Positions 10,241-19,252 of a DNA stretch of 64,000 nucleotides are shown here, in pieces (position 1 is the stretch's first letter; each line of letters starts with the position of its first letter). Location of the stretch: NCBI GenBank assembly GCA_013177855.1, contig JABLYA010000001.1, positions 1,163,231-1,227,230 of the forward strand. The letters are read 5' to 3'. This DNA is from Ignavibacteria bacterium. Lineage in GTDB: Bacteria > Bacteroidota > Ignavibacteria > Ch128b. The notes under the pieces are model-generated. The model saw only the letters and a list, made by a program, of their open reading frames with translations, was not told where the DNA came from and did not search any database. Both the position numbers and the translations under genes were made by a program.

Positions 10241-10321
10241 TTAAAAATTCTTTTAAAATTTTTAGGCGCTCTCATTTAAAATGTCCATAAGTAATTTTTT
10301 GTTTTTTATCGAACTAAAAAA

Positions 10322-10486
10322 GCTTCCTTGGAAGCGACCTAATTGTAGAGAAAACAAAAAACGAAAAAAATCAAAGCTCCATAGAAGCGACCTATTTGTA
10401 AAATTAATCACGAAGTGGTGAAATTATTTTAGAACGAAATTTATACGAAAAAAAACTAAAACTCCGAAGGAGTGACATTTTAAGAT
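10322..10486 (-). repeat. minus-strand arm of the hairpin array (4 units)
   Basis: Read on the minus strand, four units of the same kind occur at 10461-10473 (ACTCC-TTC-GGAGT), 10407-10419 (ACCAC-TTC-GTGAT, one mismatch), 10376-10388 (GCTTC-TAT-GGAGC, one wobble) and 10322-10335 (GCTTCC-AA-GGAAGC). The last two are preceded by the leaders TTACAAATAGGTC and CTACAATTAGGTC and followed by T-runs, as in the plus arm. The two arms converge on 10240-10320. Confidence 0.7.
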
Positions 10487-10506
10487 CAATCATTAAATTC
10501 CATTGA

Positions 10507-10639
10507 TATAAAATTTTGCTCTTTTATTATGTTAGTCATAATGTCATCCCCAACTTGTCGAAGGAAGACATTATTAAACATTAATTTAATTCCTCATGCT
10601 TCGACATGGCTTAAACTGACAAAAGAGCAAAATTTTATA
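10507..10639. repeat. 133-bp element with perfect 19-bp terminal inverted repeats (MITE-like)
   Basis: The left end at 10507-10525 (TATAAAATTTTGCTCTTTT) is the exact reverse complement of 10621-10639. The 95-base interior has no reading frame; it carries a GTCATCCCCAACTTGTCGAAGG segment resembling 9828-9852. No target-site duplication is evident. It could be a miniature transposable element or a large transcript-stabilising hairpin. Confidence 0.6.
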
Positions 10640-10821
10640 CTTAACTTTATTGAAGTGAACGTCATCTTGAATTGAATTTTATTTAAATTCGAAAAACTTG
10701 CTTGAAGTTTTTTGCAATAAATTTCAAAATGCTGTAAATACCATGATGAATTATCACCATCATTCAAACTTTTTGGATTCTACTAAAATTTCTCTAAAAT
10801 AGTTAACAATATAAATTCGAT

Positions 10822-11676
10822 ATGCAGCAAAAAGTAATAAAGGCCTCAAGGTTTTCACTTTTCTCAAATATTTTTCTTTTCATTATAAAACTTCTGGCAG
10901 GAATTCTTTCGAATAGTATTGCTGTAATTTCCGATGCAATTAACTCATTGTCAGATATACTTACAAACATCGCTGTTTACTTCTCAGTAAAAATTTCATA
11001 TAAAAGCGCTGACTCAGATCATCAGTATGGACACCACCCTGCACAACCAATTGCAGCTATGATGCTTGCGATTTTTGCTGGTGTTGCTGGAATAACTGTT
11101 ATTCGTGAGTCAATTATGCGAATCATTGAACCAACAATTCAAGATGTTTTAGTTTTTCCCGTTATCGTTCTTTCTATAACAATTGTTCTGAAATCTTTTA
11201 TGTCTTATTACTTTAGAATTGTGAGTAAAAAGTATGATAGTCCAGCTGTTCGGGCACTTTCAATTGATAGTTTGAACGATGTTTTATCTTCATTAATCGC
11301 TTTGATCGCAATCGTAATTTCTACTTATAATCTCAAATATTTTGATGGTGTTGCAGGAATTTTAATCGCATTCTTCATCTTTAGAGCAGGTTATCATGTC
11401 GCTAAAGAAAACATTGACTATCTAATGGGCAAAGCTGCAAGTCAGGAATTAATCGATGAAATTTCAAATCGAGCGAAAAGCGTTAATGGCGTGCTTGGTG
11501 TAAGTGGATTAAGATCTCATCAATTTGGAAACAAGTATCATGTCGAAGTAAAAATAAAAGTCAATCAAAATCACTCAACAAAAGATGCATATAAGATAGC
11601 GCAGGAAGTTAAAGAACTTGTAACTCAACTGCCTGAAATTGCAGATGTATTTGTCCACATCGAACCTCACGATTAA
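10822..11676 (+). CDS. cation diffusion facilitator (CDF) family metal exporter
   Basis: The 284-residue inner-membrane protein has about six hydrophobic segments over residues 10-200 and a cytoplasmic C-terminal ferredoxin-like domain (KVNQNHSTKDAYKIAQEVKE ... VFVHIEPHD). The metal-site residues expected in CDF proteins are visible in SDAINSLSDI (TM2) and DHQYGHHPAQP after it, and again in SIDSLNDVLSS (TM5). It exchanges Zn, Fe, Mn or similar divalent ions for protons; the specificity cannot be read with confidence. It is a single gene after the repeat region and convergent with the next gene, 16 bases away. Confidence 0.9.
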   Translation: MQQKVIKASRFSLFSNIFLFIIKLLAGILSNSIAVISDAINSLSDILTNIAVYFSVKISYKSADSDHQYGHHPAQPIAAMMLAIFAGVAGITVIRESIMRIIEPTIQDVLVFPVIVLSITIVLKSFMSYYFRIVSKKYDSPAVRALSIDSLNDVLSSLIALIAIVISTYNLKYFDGVAGILIAFFIFRAGYHVAKENIDYLMGKAASQELIDEISNRAKSVNGVLGVSGLRSHQFGNKYHVEVKIKVNQNHSTKDAYKIAQEVKELVTQLPEIADVFVHIEPHD

Positions 11677-11692
11677 AAAACTCTTTCCCAAC

Positions 11693-13552
11693 TTACTCAT
11701 TCAATATTTTCATCAGATCAGTGGGTAATTCATACTCGGGGAAATCTTTCTTCAATTTTTTCAAACATTGTTTCGATTTTTCAATATTCCCAAAAATCAA
11801 CTCATAAACTGCTCTATTCAATAACATATTTATGATTGTATTTTTTATCTCTCTTGTTTCAAAAAGGTGACTTTTAGAAAAATCAAAATTATAATCAATT
11901 TGTTTTTCTTCAACATAATTTCCACGAGGAACAAGCTTAAATAAAAAGTGATATGGAACTAATTCATAGTTATGAGGAATTTTAACCTCACCCTGTAACT
12001 TTAATTTCAACATTTCAGGTGAAAAATAAACACTGCGATTTGAATAATTCAAAGAAACAACGGTATCTCTTAACTGTATCACCCCTGGATGAATTTTATT
12101 AAGCTGGGTATAATACCATTTCTGCTGAAGCAAATAATGTTCAGCAATTACGATATCTGACCTTACTCCTTCAACTAATTGATAATACAGACTTGGAAAA
12201 TAAAATGATGATCTTGCACTTAACACTATTGAATTTTCATCGACAGAATTTAATAAAGTCAATGTATAATCATCCATCAATTTATGATCACTTAAATCAA
12301 CCCTTGAATAGTTTTGATAAATCTCCATAGATATTGAGATTAAAAATACAATTGCAATTGTTATTTGCTTTGTCTTCTTACTCATTTTTATTGTGGTTAA
12401 ATAAAATATTCCCAGCCCCGAAAAAATTGAAACCATCATAAATGCTGGTAGATAATAAGCATCAATATCAGGAATGTTATATAAAGCTGAAATAACCATA
12501 GTCGTTAGGAAGATCAATAAAAGTAATTGAAAAAGCTTTTTGAAATAGAAAAAAGAAACAAGCAATCCAAGAAAAGCGATTAAAATTACAATGCTAAAAT
12601 CGGAACCTGAAAATTCAGAGTGATTAAGGTTAATCGTGAAAGAGTTTAGAAACTTACCAATATTAGAAATGTAATCGCCAAACGATGGAAATAAAAATTG
12701 ATGATAAAGTCTTCCTGTAATGTGATTAATGAAACTTTCAAATGTTACCGGGTTACCCCAATTTAAGAAAGGTTGCATCTTAGCTCGAATTGGAATATAA
12801 AGATAAATAAGTGTAGTAATTGAAATCCCAATTAAAGCATAGACGACGAATTTTTGGATTTTAGGTTTACTAAAATTCCATTTGTAAAAATAAAGGAAAA
12901 GAAAAGATGGTATTATAAAAATCGTTGATAAGTGATTTGTAAATCCAAGCGAAAGAAAAATAAATGCAATAAACCATTTATCTCGGAAAAATGATGTTTC
13001 AATTTCAGAACGATTCGCTAAAAATGCTTTGACCATAAAATAGAAAATCAATGAAAAGAGAAAAATATGAAGTGTATAAACTTCCACAGATAGACTTTGA
13101 AACCATAGGGTTTTACTAAATCCGAAAACCAGCCCACCAAAAACTGCTGAAATAATTTTTATTCTTTCTCCAACATTAAATCTCTCATAAATATTTTCAG
13201 CATAGGATATTTTTGAAGAAACCCATTGTGGCAAAGTATTAAGTAAAAACTTTATTGTTATTGTCAAAACATAAATTGCACCAAATGACCATAAGGCCGT
13301 TAGTAAATTCAATTTTGTTATTGGTCTCAGCGGAAACGGTAAATGTGAAAAAATAAATCCAAGAATAGTAAAGAGCGGATAACCTGTTGGATGTGCAATC
13401 CCGAGTGTATATTGGACTGCAGCAAGTTCACCAGAGTCGGATTCAATTACGCCTGGAGCAAGAGTCCGTAAATAAAATATGAAAACAACGATTGAAGTAA
13501 GAATTGCATAATGTTTAAAAAACAAATTGGATACTCTTTCAGTAATTTTCAT
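11693..13552 (-). CDS. DUF2723 polytopic membrane protein (GT-C-like)
   Basis: The 619-residue protein has an N-terminal region of the DUF2723 type: APGVIESDSGELAAVQYTLGIAHPTGYPLF at about residues 32-61, with the conserved acidic pair in the first periplasmic loop and the HPTGYP motif. About ten to twelve transmembrane segments follow up to residue ~400, then a soluble C-terminal domain. The family resembles GT-C glycosyltransferases (O-mannosyltransferase fold) and is common in Bacteroidota and Ignavibacteria; lipid-linked sugar transfer is inferred, not shown. It lies downstream of the DUF4175 gene on the same strand, 63 bases away. Confidence 0.85.
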   Translation of the reverse strand: MKITERVSNLFFKHYAILTSIVVFIFYLRTLAPGVIESDSGELAAVQYTLGIAHPTGYPLFTILGFIFSHLPFPLRPITKLNLLTALWSFGAIYVLTITIKFLLNTLPQWVSSKISYAENIYERFNVGERIKIISAVFGGLVFGFSKTLWFQSLSVEVYTLHIFLFSLIFYFMVKAFLANRSEIETSFFRDKWFIAFIFLSLGFTNHLSTIFIIPSFLFLYFYKWNFSKPKIQKFVVYALIGISITTLIYLYIPIRAKMQPFLNWGNPVTFESFINHITGRLYHQFLFPSFGDYISNIGKFLNSFTINLNHSEFSGSDFSIVILIAFLGLLVSFFYFKKLFQLLLLIFLTTMVISALYNIPDIDAYYLPAFMMVSIFSGLGIFYLTTIKMSKKTKQITIAIVFLISISMEIYQNYSRVDLSDHKLMDDYTLTLLNSVDENSIVLSARSSFYFPSLYYQLVEGVRSDIVIAEHYLLQQKWYYTQLNKIHPGVIQLRDTVVSLNYSNRSVYFSPEMLKLKLQGEVKIPHNYELVPYHFLFKLVPRGNYVEEKQIDYNFDFSKSHLFETREIKNTIINMLLNRAVYELIFGNIEKSKQCLKKLKKDFPEYELPTDLMKILNE

Positions 13553-13615
13553 ATTTCAAATAGAGATTAGTGATTGAATGTGAATATCTTAAAAGCGGCT
13601 CTACTCTTTTGTAAT

Positions 13616-16600
13616 TCAACGCAAATTCAATCTCTGCTTTTGAAGAGCTTCAAAGTATTTGCGTATCAGAACCTCGTAGTCTTTTGCATAGCCTTCTTCA
13701 AGAGCTCTTAAAAGGTCCTGCCGAATTCGTGAAAGCATATCATCTTGATTTAATTTTAATTCATCTGGGGGCTTTGTTGTAAGCTGTTCACCTGGACGAG
13801 ACTCTCGCCGCTTTTCGTAATCTCTTTCATTCATTGAACGTTGAGCATCAAGTAATCGGGTGAGAATTTTTTCCTGTTTTTGAATTAAATCATCACTAAC
13901 ATTATTCTGTTTAAGCTCTCGGACAACTTCCTCCATCTTCTTTGCAACATCCTCAAGATCACCGAGCAATCTGCTCGATTGACCACTTTCTTTCATTTCA
14001 CGATTTAACTCTTCAAGTGATTTTCTAATCATTTCCTGCTCTGCTGCAAGTCTCTGCATCTGAGCAAGTTGTTCCATAGACAGCTGCCCCTGACCAAGCA
14101 TTTGAGTTAGATTATTCAAATTCATTTGCTGCTGAGCCATCTGTTGAAGTCTTTGCATAAACGACATCATTCCACCGCCCTGACCTCCCTGCATCATATT
14201 TTGCAGCATATTTTGAATCAAATCGGCTGCCTCATTTAAATTTCCCATTGCCTCCTTTTGCGATTGAGATGATGAAGATAAATTTCTGTTCAATAAATTT
14301 TCAATTGATTCATTCATTCGCATCATTGCTTTACCAACTGCTCTTCCCATCTCTGGAGTTACCGCAAACGATTTATTTGAAAGCTCAACCATTCGATCAA
14401 TAAGTTTTCTGAGATTTTCCATTAATTCTGCTTGCTTGCGAGTAATTTCATTTACCTGCTGTGAAGATGGATCAATATTGCTTGTTCTGTTTTTCAAGTT
14501 CTCTTGTTGTTTTGAAAGAGTTATCAAATCAGTGGTTAATCTTTGAAGTTGTATCATCGTTTGCATCATTTGATTACGCATCATTTCCTGCTTGAGCTGA
14601 TTTAACCCTTCTTGAAGTTTACCAAAACTTGATTTCAAACTTTTCTGATTTTCTTTTGCACTCTTAACATCACCTTTTTTCATCTGCTCAGATGAACGAC
14701 GAGAACACTGCTGCGGATTTTGTGAAGCAAATTCTTCGGCTAACTTTTTCATTTCTTCGGTTGGCATTTCATCTGGGAATTGCTCCATTTTATCAGACAA
14801 TTCATCAAGGTTCTTTTCAAGATTTTCAATATCCTTTGTCAGCTGATCCTGTTGTTTACTTAATTCATTTAGTTTTTGCTGATCGTTTGGATTGGTATTG
14901 TTCAATTCATTCATCAAATCTTCAAGTTTCTGATTCATCTGATCCAATCTTTTGAGAGCTTCATCCATTTTTTGTTCAATTTGAATTCGCTTCAAGAGCT
15001 CAATTGTCCTTTCGAGGCTTGCACGAAAATTTTCTTCATTAAATTTAAAGTTCTTCAGCGCCTCCTGCATCATTTGCCGATTTAAAGATTTCAAAGCTTC
15101 ATTTAATCGTTGAATAGCTTCTTTCAACTCTTTCGAATCGAGTTGGTTAAGAAGTTCTTGCAATTCCATAAATTTTTGAAGAGTCTCTTTCGACAAAGTT
15201 TTATTCTCATTTAATTTGTTTCGAAGGTCATTTAATTGTTGCTGAAGCTCGTCAATTTTTTGAAGTACTTCTTCGTGCTTTTTAACAATATCTTCTGCTT
15301 TTTTCTGTTCTTCCCAGCTCAATTTGTCCTGCTGTTTTAAATCCTTTGGTGTTTTTATTTCTTTATCCAGTTCTTCAAGTTTTTGTTTTAGTTCTTCAAC
15401 TTCTTTTTGAATTGATCGTGCCTCTTCAATCGTATTCTCAAATTGTTTATTTCCTTCCGCTAAAATTTCGTCAAGTGATGGAAGTCGAACCTGCATTAAA
15501 GGTGTTTGAGCCGATTTTGGTCCAGAGATTAAATCATTATCGTAAACTTCTAAATAGTAGGTCACAACATCTTCGGTAACAAGATTTAGATTAGTCAAAT
15601 TCCACACATAAGTCAAAACAGTATCAAGTGAATTTCCAAATGGTAAATCCACTTTTGTGTATTTTTCTTTTGGAGGTTCGAAACGAGAATAAGATAATTT
15701 ATAATTTAAAGTCAATTTGCTAAATCCAAAGTCATCTTTTATTCTGAAGATCAAAGGAACACGCATATTGTCTGTTAAATTGACTGTTTCGGTTGGAGAA
15801 AGAAGAGATATTGACGGTGATAAATCTTCATTTAAATTAATTTGATATTCGACTGGATTTAAATTTGGATAACCTTCAGCGTCTAAAATTAAAATCTTGT
15901 AAGTTCCACTTTTCATTAATTTGAATCTTGCAGATGCTTGGTGTCCATTTACATTTAATTTAATTGAACTTGAGTCATCAAAAAGTATTCTGGCTTGATT
16001 TAGATCTTTGCTGCTTTTTATTACAAATTCAACTGTTGAACCTTTTATTGTATTAATATTACCATCATCCTCGAGTAGCTGAATTGGAATCTTTGTATAA
16101 GCAGGCGGAATAACTTTAATTTGTAATTCTTTAATGATTGGATAATTAACTACTTCAATTGTATAAAGACTACTTTTGACATTTCGGGCCTGAGCATAAA
16201 TTCTAAAAGTCCTTGGCGGGGAAACAAATTTGTATTTAAATTCTCCTGAAGAATCAGCTTCAAGCGAAATTCTTTCAAAGATTTCCATTCCTTCGAAACT
16301 ATAAAACAAATCAAGTTTATCAATTTCTTTACCAATAGTTTTAATTCTACAGAAGTAATTATCCCCTTTTGTGATCTTTGCATTTCCCGGCTCAATCACG
16401 ATGTAAAAATCAGGTGGCTTTACAAAATCTTTGTTGAAGTTTATTATCCGATAAGAAGCAAAGGGCAAATCCGGAAATGCAAATCCAAAAATTATAAAAG
16501 CAGCGAAGGTAAAGACGAATATCTTCAAATACTTATTTAAGTTTTCTTTTCTTATGATTTCTTCGAGTTTAAAATTCTCAAAGTAGTTTAGATTTTGTTC

Positions 16601-17005
16601 AATCGCAGCAAAGGTTAATTCCTTCGAGTAGTAATTGTCTTTGTTGATATTAAAAATTAATTGAAGAACATTGACAAGTTTATCCTTAATCTCCTTGAAA
16701 TATTCACCAATCAGCTTTCCAATTGATAAATAAATTTTCTCTTTGCTTGCTCTCTTGAATTTTATAAGTGGATAAATCAAGAAGAAAAAAATAAGTGCCG
16801 ATAGCGTTAATAAAATTGAAATAAAAATTAAAAAGCGTATAGGTTTGTCAAAAGAAAAAAGAAACTCCAACAACGAAAAAACAAAAAACACAAATGTGAA
16901 AATCAATAAAGCCTTAATGAAACCTTCAAGCAAATTAATAAATGTTAGCTGCCTGGCTATGTTATCAAGTCTTTTGAAAAAATTCTGAATTTTCTTTTCA
17001 CTCAT
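13616..17005 (-). CDS. DUF4175-family membrane protein with very long coiled-coil region
   Basis: The 1129-residue protein has two hydrophobic helices near residues 33-82 and another near 160-180. An Ig-like/beta region follows to about 510 (FYIVIEPGNAKITKGD, LLSPTETVNLTDNMRVPL). About 600 residues of nearly unbroken coiled coil then follow, rich in Gln, Glu, Leu and Lys, with a Met/Gln/Gly-rich patch (MMQGGQGGGMMSFMQRLQQM near 930-950). This matches the DUF4175 family, whose function is not established. A location across the inner membrane with a long extracytoplasmic rod is inferred. It sits 15 bases downstream of a DUF4159 gene, a usual partner. Frames on the other strand are shadows of the biased composition. 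Confidence 0.85.
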   Translation of the reverse strand: MSEKKIQNFFKRLDNIARQLTFINLLEGFIKALLIFTFVFFVFSLLEFLFSFDKPIRFLIFISILLTLSALIFFFLIYPLIKFKRASKEKIYLSIGKLIGEYFKEIKDKLVNVLQLIFNINKDNYYSKELTFAAIEQNLNYFENFKLEEIIRKENLNKYLKIFVFTFAAFIIFGFAFPDLPFASYRIINFNKDFVKPPDFYIVIEPGNAKITKGDNYFCRIKTIGKEIDKLDLFYSFEGMEIFERISLEADSSGEFKYKFVSPPRTFRIYAQARNVKSSLYTIEVVNYPIIKELQIKVIPPAYTKIPIQLLEDDGNINTIKGSTVEFVIKSSKDLNQARILFDDSSSIKLNVNGHQASARFKLMKSGTYKILILDAEGYPNLNPVEYQINLNEDLSPSISLLSPTETVNLTDNMRVPLIFRIKDDFGFSKLTLNYKLSYSRFEPPKEKYTKVDLPFGNSLDTVLTYVWNLTNLNLVTEDVVTYYLEVYDNDLISGPKSAQTPLMQVRLPSLDEILAEGNKQFENTIEEARSIQKEVEELKQKLEELDKEIKTPKDLKQQDKLSWEEQKKAEDIVKKHEEVLQKIDELQQQLNDLRNKLNENKTLSKETLQKFMELQELLNQLDSKELKEAIQRLNEALKSLNRQMMQEALKNFKFNEENFRASLERTIELLKRIQIEQKMDEALKRLDQMNQKLEDLMNELNNTNPNDQQKLNELSKQQDQLTKDIENLEKNLDELSDKMEQFPDEMPTEEMKKLAEEFASQNPQQCSRRSSEQMKKGDVKSAKENQKSLKSSFGKLQEGLNQLKQEMMRNQMMQTMIQLQRLTTDLITLSKQQENLKNRTSNIDPSSQQVNEITRKQAELMENLRKLIDRMVELSNKSFAVTPEMGRAVGKAMMRMNESIENLLNRNLSSSSQSQKEAMGNLNEAADLIQNMLQNMMQGGQGGGMMSFMQRLQQMAQQQMNLNNLTQMLGQGQLSMEQLAQMQRLAAEQEMIRKSLEELNREMKESGQSSRLLGDLEDVAKKMEEVVRELKQNNVSDDLIQKQEKILTRLLDAQRSMNERDYEKRRESRPGEQLTTKPPDELKLNQDDMLSRIRQDLLRALEEGYAKDYEVLIRKYFEALQKQRLNLR

Positions 17006-17020
17006 TTCGCTTTAAAATTT

Positions 17021-17677
17021 TTAGTGTGTCAATGCATAAACAAGGATGTTTGTTCCCATCTTAAAAGCTAATTCACGAATTTCTGGAGGGTCGTTATAAA
17101 CATCAGGCTCAACCCAGCCATCACCTAAATTACTTTCATAAGTGTAAAAAACAACAAGCCTACCATTCAAAAAATAACCAAATCCTTGCGGTGGTTTTTT
17201 ATCGTGCTCGTGAATTTTTGGAAGTCCTCTGTCAAAGTGATAAAAAGAATGGTAAATAGGATGATTAAATGGAATCTCCTGAAGTTGCTGATCGGGAAAA
17301 ACTTTTTTCATTTCACGTCGAAATGCTTGATCCATACCATAATCATCATCTGCATAGAGAAAACCGCCATTCTCCAAATACTTCCTTAATCTTTTTGCTT
17401 CGCTTTCTGTAAATGAGATATTACCATGACCTGTCATAAATAGAATTGGATAATTGAAAATTTTATCAGAATTAATGTCGACAAAAACATATTCAGGTTT
17501 GGTTTTAATTCCCGTAACAGATTGAACATACTTCAATAAATTCACCTCACCCGAAGGGTCATTATACCAATCACCACCTCCGCTATATTTTAATCGAGCA
17601 ATTTGAACTTCGTTTTGCGAAATAGCTGAAGTTGTAAAGATAAGACCGAATAGTAATAAGAAAATACTCTGTTTCAT
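17021..17677 (-). CDS. DUF4159 domain-containing exported protein
   Basis: The 218-residue protein has a signal peptide (residues 1-20, MKQSIFLLLFGLIFTTSAIS) followed by a DUF4159 domain. RLKYSGGGDWYNDPS, LFMTGHGNISFTESEAKRLRKYLENGGF and ADDDYGMDQAFRREM are characteristic. The fold resembles a class I glutamine amidotransferase-like/flavodoxin core, but no catalytic Cys is obvious. In related genomes DUF4159 proteins lie near BatA/MoxR-type genes and DUF4175 proteins; here the DUF4175 gene is directly downstream, so a shared envelope role is likely. It is transcribed divergently from the ECF sigma gene. Confidence 0.85.
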   Translation of the reverse strand: MKQSIFLLLFGLIFTTSAISQNEVQIARLKYSGGGDWYNDPSGEVNLLKYVQSVTGIKTKPEYVFVDINSDKIFNYPILFMTGHGNISFTESEAKRLRKYLENGGFLYADDDYGMDQAFRREMKKVFPDQQLQEIPFNHPIYHSFYHFDRGLPKIHEHDKKPPQGFGYFLNGRLVVFYTYESNLGDGWVEPDVYNDPPEIRELAFKMGTNILVYALTH

Positions 17678-17828
17678 AAAGACAATATATTTGCGAGCAA
17701 GTTAATTATCAATTTATTTTAGATCATCTTTTTTAATTAAGGCATCAAGATAAATATTTCATTCATTTTAATTTAAAACTGGCAAAAAGTTTTTATCATT
17801 TAATTAATTGGTTTAAATTTGAAACAAG

Positions 17829-18431
17829 ATGCTTCAAGATAGTGAGAGAATAACCAGACCGCCAATAGAAAATCTGGATGAAGAATTCAGAAAAGAAGCC
17901 CTTCCTCATATGGATGCACTCTACAATTTTGCTCTGCAACTCACACAGGATTCCGATGATGCAGCAGATCTCTTGCAGGAAACTTTTATAAAAGCTTATC
18001 GCTTCTGGGATAAATTCGAGAAAGGAACTAATTGCAAAGCTTGGTTGTTTCGAATAATGAAAAATTCATTTATCAATTTTTACAGGAAGAACACTCGTTC
18101 CCCTGAAAAATTAGATTACGATGAAATCGAGGAGATTTACGAAACAATCAAGTCCAATGAAGAAAATCCACACAATCTTGATAGAGAAATTTATGATAAC
18201 ATTTTTGATGACGAAGTAATGGAAGCAATAAAGTCTTTACCTGAAGAATTCAGAACAGTTTTGATTATGTGTGATGTTGAAGGAATGACATACGAAGAAA
18301 TTGCAGATTTTATGGATATTCCAATTGGAACGGTTAGATCGCGAATCCACAGAGCGAGAAAAGTCCTTGCAACAAAGCTTTATGAGTATGCAAAATCTCG
18401 CGGTTATAATGTGGACGAGCAGGGTGAATAA
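17829..18431 (+). CDS. ECF-type RNA polymerase sigma factor
   Basis: The 200-residue protein has sigma region 2 at about 25-95 (DALYNFALQLTQDSDDAADLLQETFIKAYRF) and region 4 at about 135-190 (LPEEFRTVLIMCDVEGMTYEEIADFMDIPIGTVRSRIHRARK, helix-turn-helix). There is no region 1.1 or 3, as in ECF sigmas. It is followed three bases after its stop by a zinc-finger anti-sigma gene, which would hold it at the membrane until an envelope or redox signal arrives. Autoregulation is likely, but I could not define its promoter. Confidence 0.93.
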   Translation: MLQDSERITRPPIENLDEEFRKEALPHMDALYNFALQLTQDSDDAADLLQETFIKAYRFWDKFEKGTNCKAWLFRIMKNSFINFYRKNTRSPEKLDYDEIEEIYETIKSNEENPHNLDREIYDNIFDDEVMEAIKSLPEEFRTVLIMCDVEGMTYEEIADFMDIPIGTVRSRIHRARKVLATKLYEYAKSRGYNVDEQGE

Positions 18432-18434
18432 GGA

Positions 18435-19250
18435 ATGAATTGCAAAGAATTTCAAGATTATTTATCTGCGTTCGTTGATAATCAAATTGATAATGAAATT
18501 AAACTTCAGGCACAAAACCACCTAAGCATTTGTCCTTCCTGTTTTTTTGACTATAATGTTGAGTTACTTGTAAAGAAAGTTGTATCAGAGAAATTCAAAA
18601 AGGCTGTCTGTCCTGATCATTTAAGAAATTCGATCATAGAAAAGCTTGCCTACAAAAGATCAATCAAAGATCTGATATTCGATTGGCTGGTAAATATCTT
18701 GGAAAGAAAAAGCTTTAAAATTTCTTTTGCTCTTGGATTAATTTTGATTATGTCTTTTTTAGTCTTTAATCCATTTGCTAACACTGAGGAAAAATATTAC
18801 AAAGAATTTGCTGCTGCTGTTTATGAAAATTGTAAAAATATCCGAAACAGTAGATATCCTGATAAGACTATTTTTACCTCCAACAATGAAACTGTTGCGC
18901 AATTTATTTTATCAAACGGAATTAAAAATCCTGTGATGCCTAAAACTGACTGGCAAGTTGCTGTTGCAAGTATTGAAGAACAAAACAATTGTGTATTAGC
19001 CCATTTCCTTTTCAAATGTGAGGTGGATACAGTTTATATGATGGAATGTGAGGTGGACAACTTGAGATATTCAAATTACTCCAATCTATTTTATAAAATT
19101 CATGATGATTTAAGGAAGAAGAGTTTTGTTAAAGTTGATCATAAAGATTGTTCTGTAATTTTCAGACTTGAAAATAATGTTTTGACGGTCTATGCAATGC
19201 GTTCAGATAACCACCATTCCTTCGAAGAGTTGATTGCATCACTTGAATAA
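18435..19250 (+). CDS. membrane-anchored zinc-finger (zf-HC2) anti-sigma factor
   Basis: The 271-residue protein has an N-terminal anti-sigma zinc-binding motif: Cys3, then HLSICPSC with His29, Cys33 and Cys36 (H-x3-C-x2-C). A basic stretch precedes one transmembrane helix near residues 95-112 (FALGLILIMSFLVFNPF). The remaining ~150 residues would be periplasmic, with a VDHKDCSVIFR element near 232-242 resembling the C-terminal part of mitochondrial-type anti-sigma sensors. The start follows AGGA three bases after the sigma gene stop, so the pair is one operon. The H-x3-C-x2-C motif often responds to thiol oxidation; that is possible but unproven here. Confidence 0.85.
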   Translation: MNCKEFQDYLSAFVDNQIDNEIKLQAQNHLSICPSCFFDYNVELLVKKVVSEKFKKAVCPDHLRNSIIEKLAYKRSIKDLIFDWLVNILERKSFKISFALGLILIMSFLVFNPFANTEEKYYKEFAAAVYENCKNIRNSRYPDKTIFTSNNETVAQFILSNGIKNPVMPKTDWQVAVASIEEQNNCVLAHFLFKCEVDTVYMMECEVDNLRYSNYSNLFYKIHDDLRKKSFVKVDHKDCSVIFRLENNVLTVYAMRSDNHHSFEELIASLE

Positions 19251-19252
19251 TT

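Noticed and set aside
9795-10486. CRISPR array
   Set aside because: The spacing is regular, but the repeated part is degenerate, the hairpin sequence changes from copy to copy, two orientations are present and no cas gene is nearby.
14692-15579. Several plus-strand frames opposite the DUF4175 gene
   Set aside because: They are shadows of a compositionally biased coiled-coil gene and lack family signatures.
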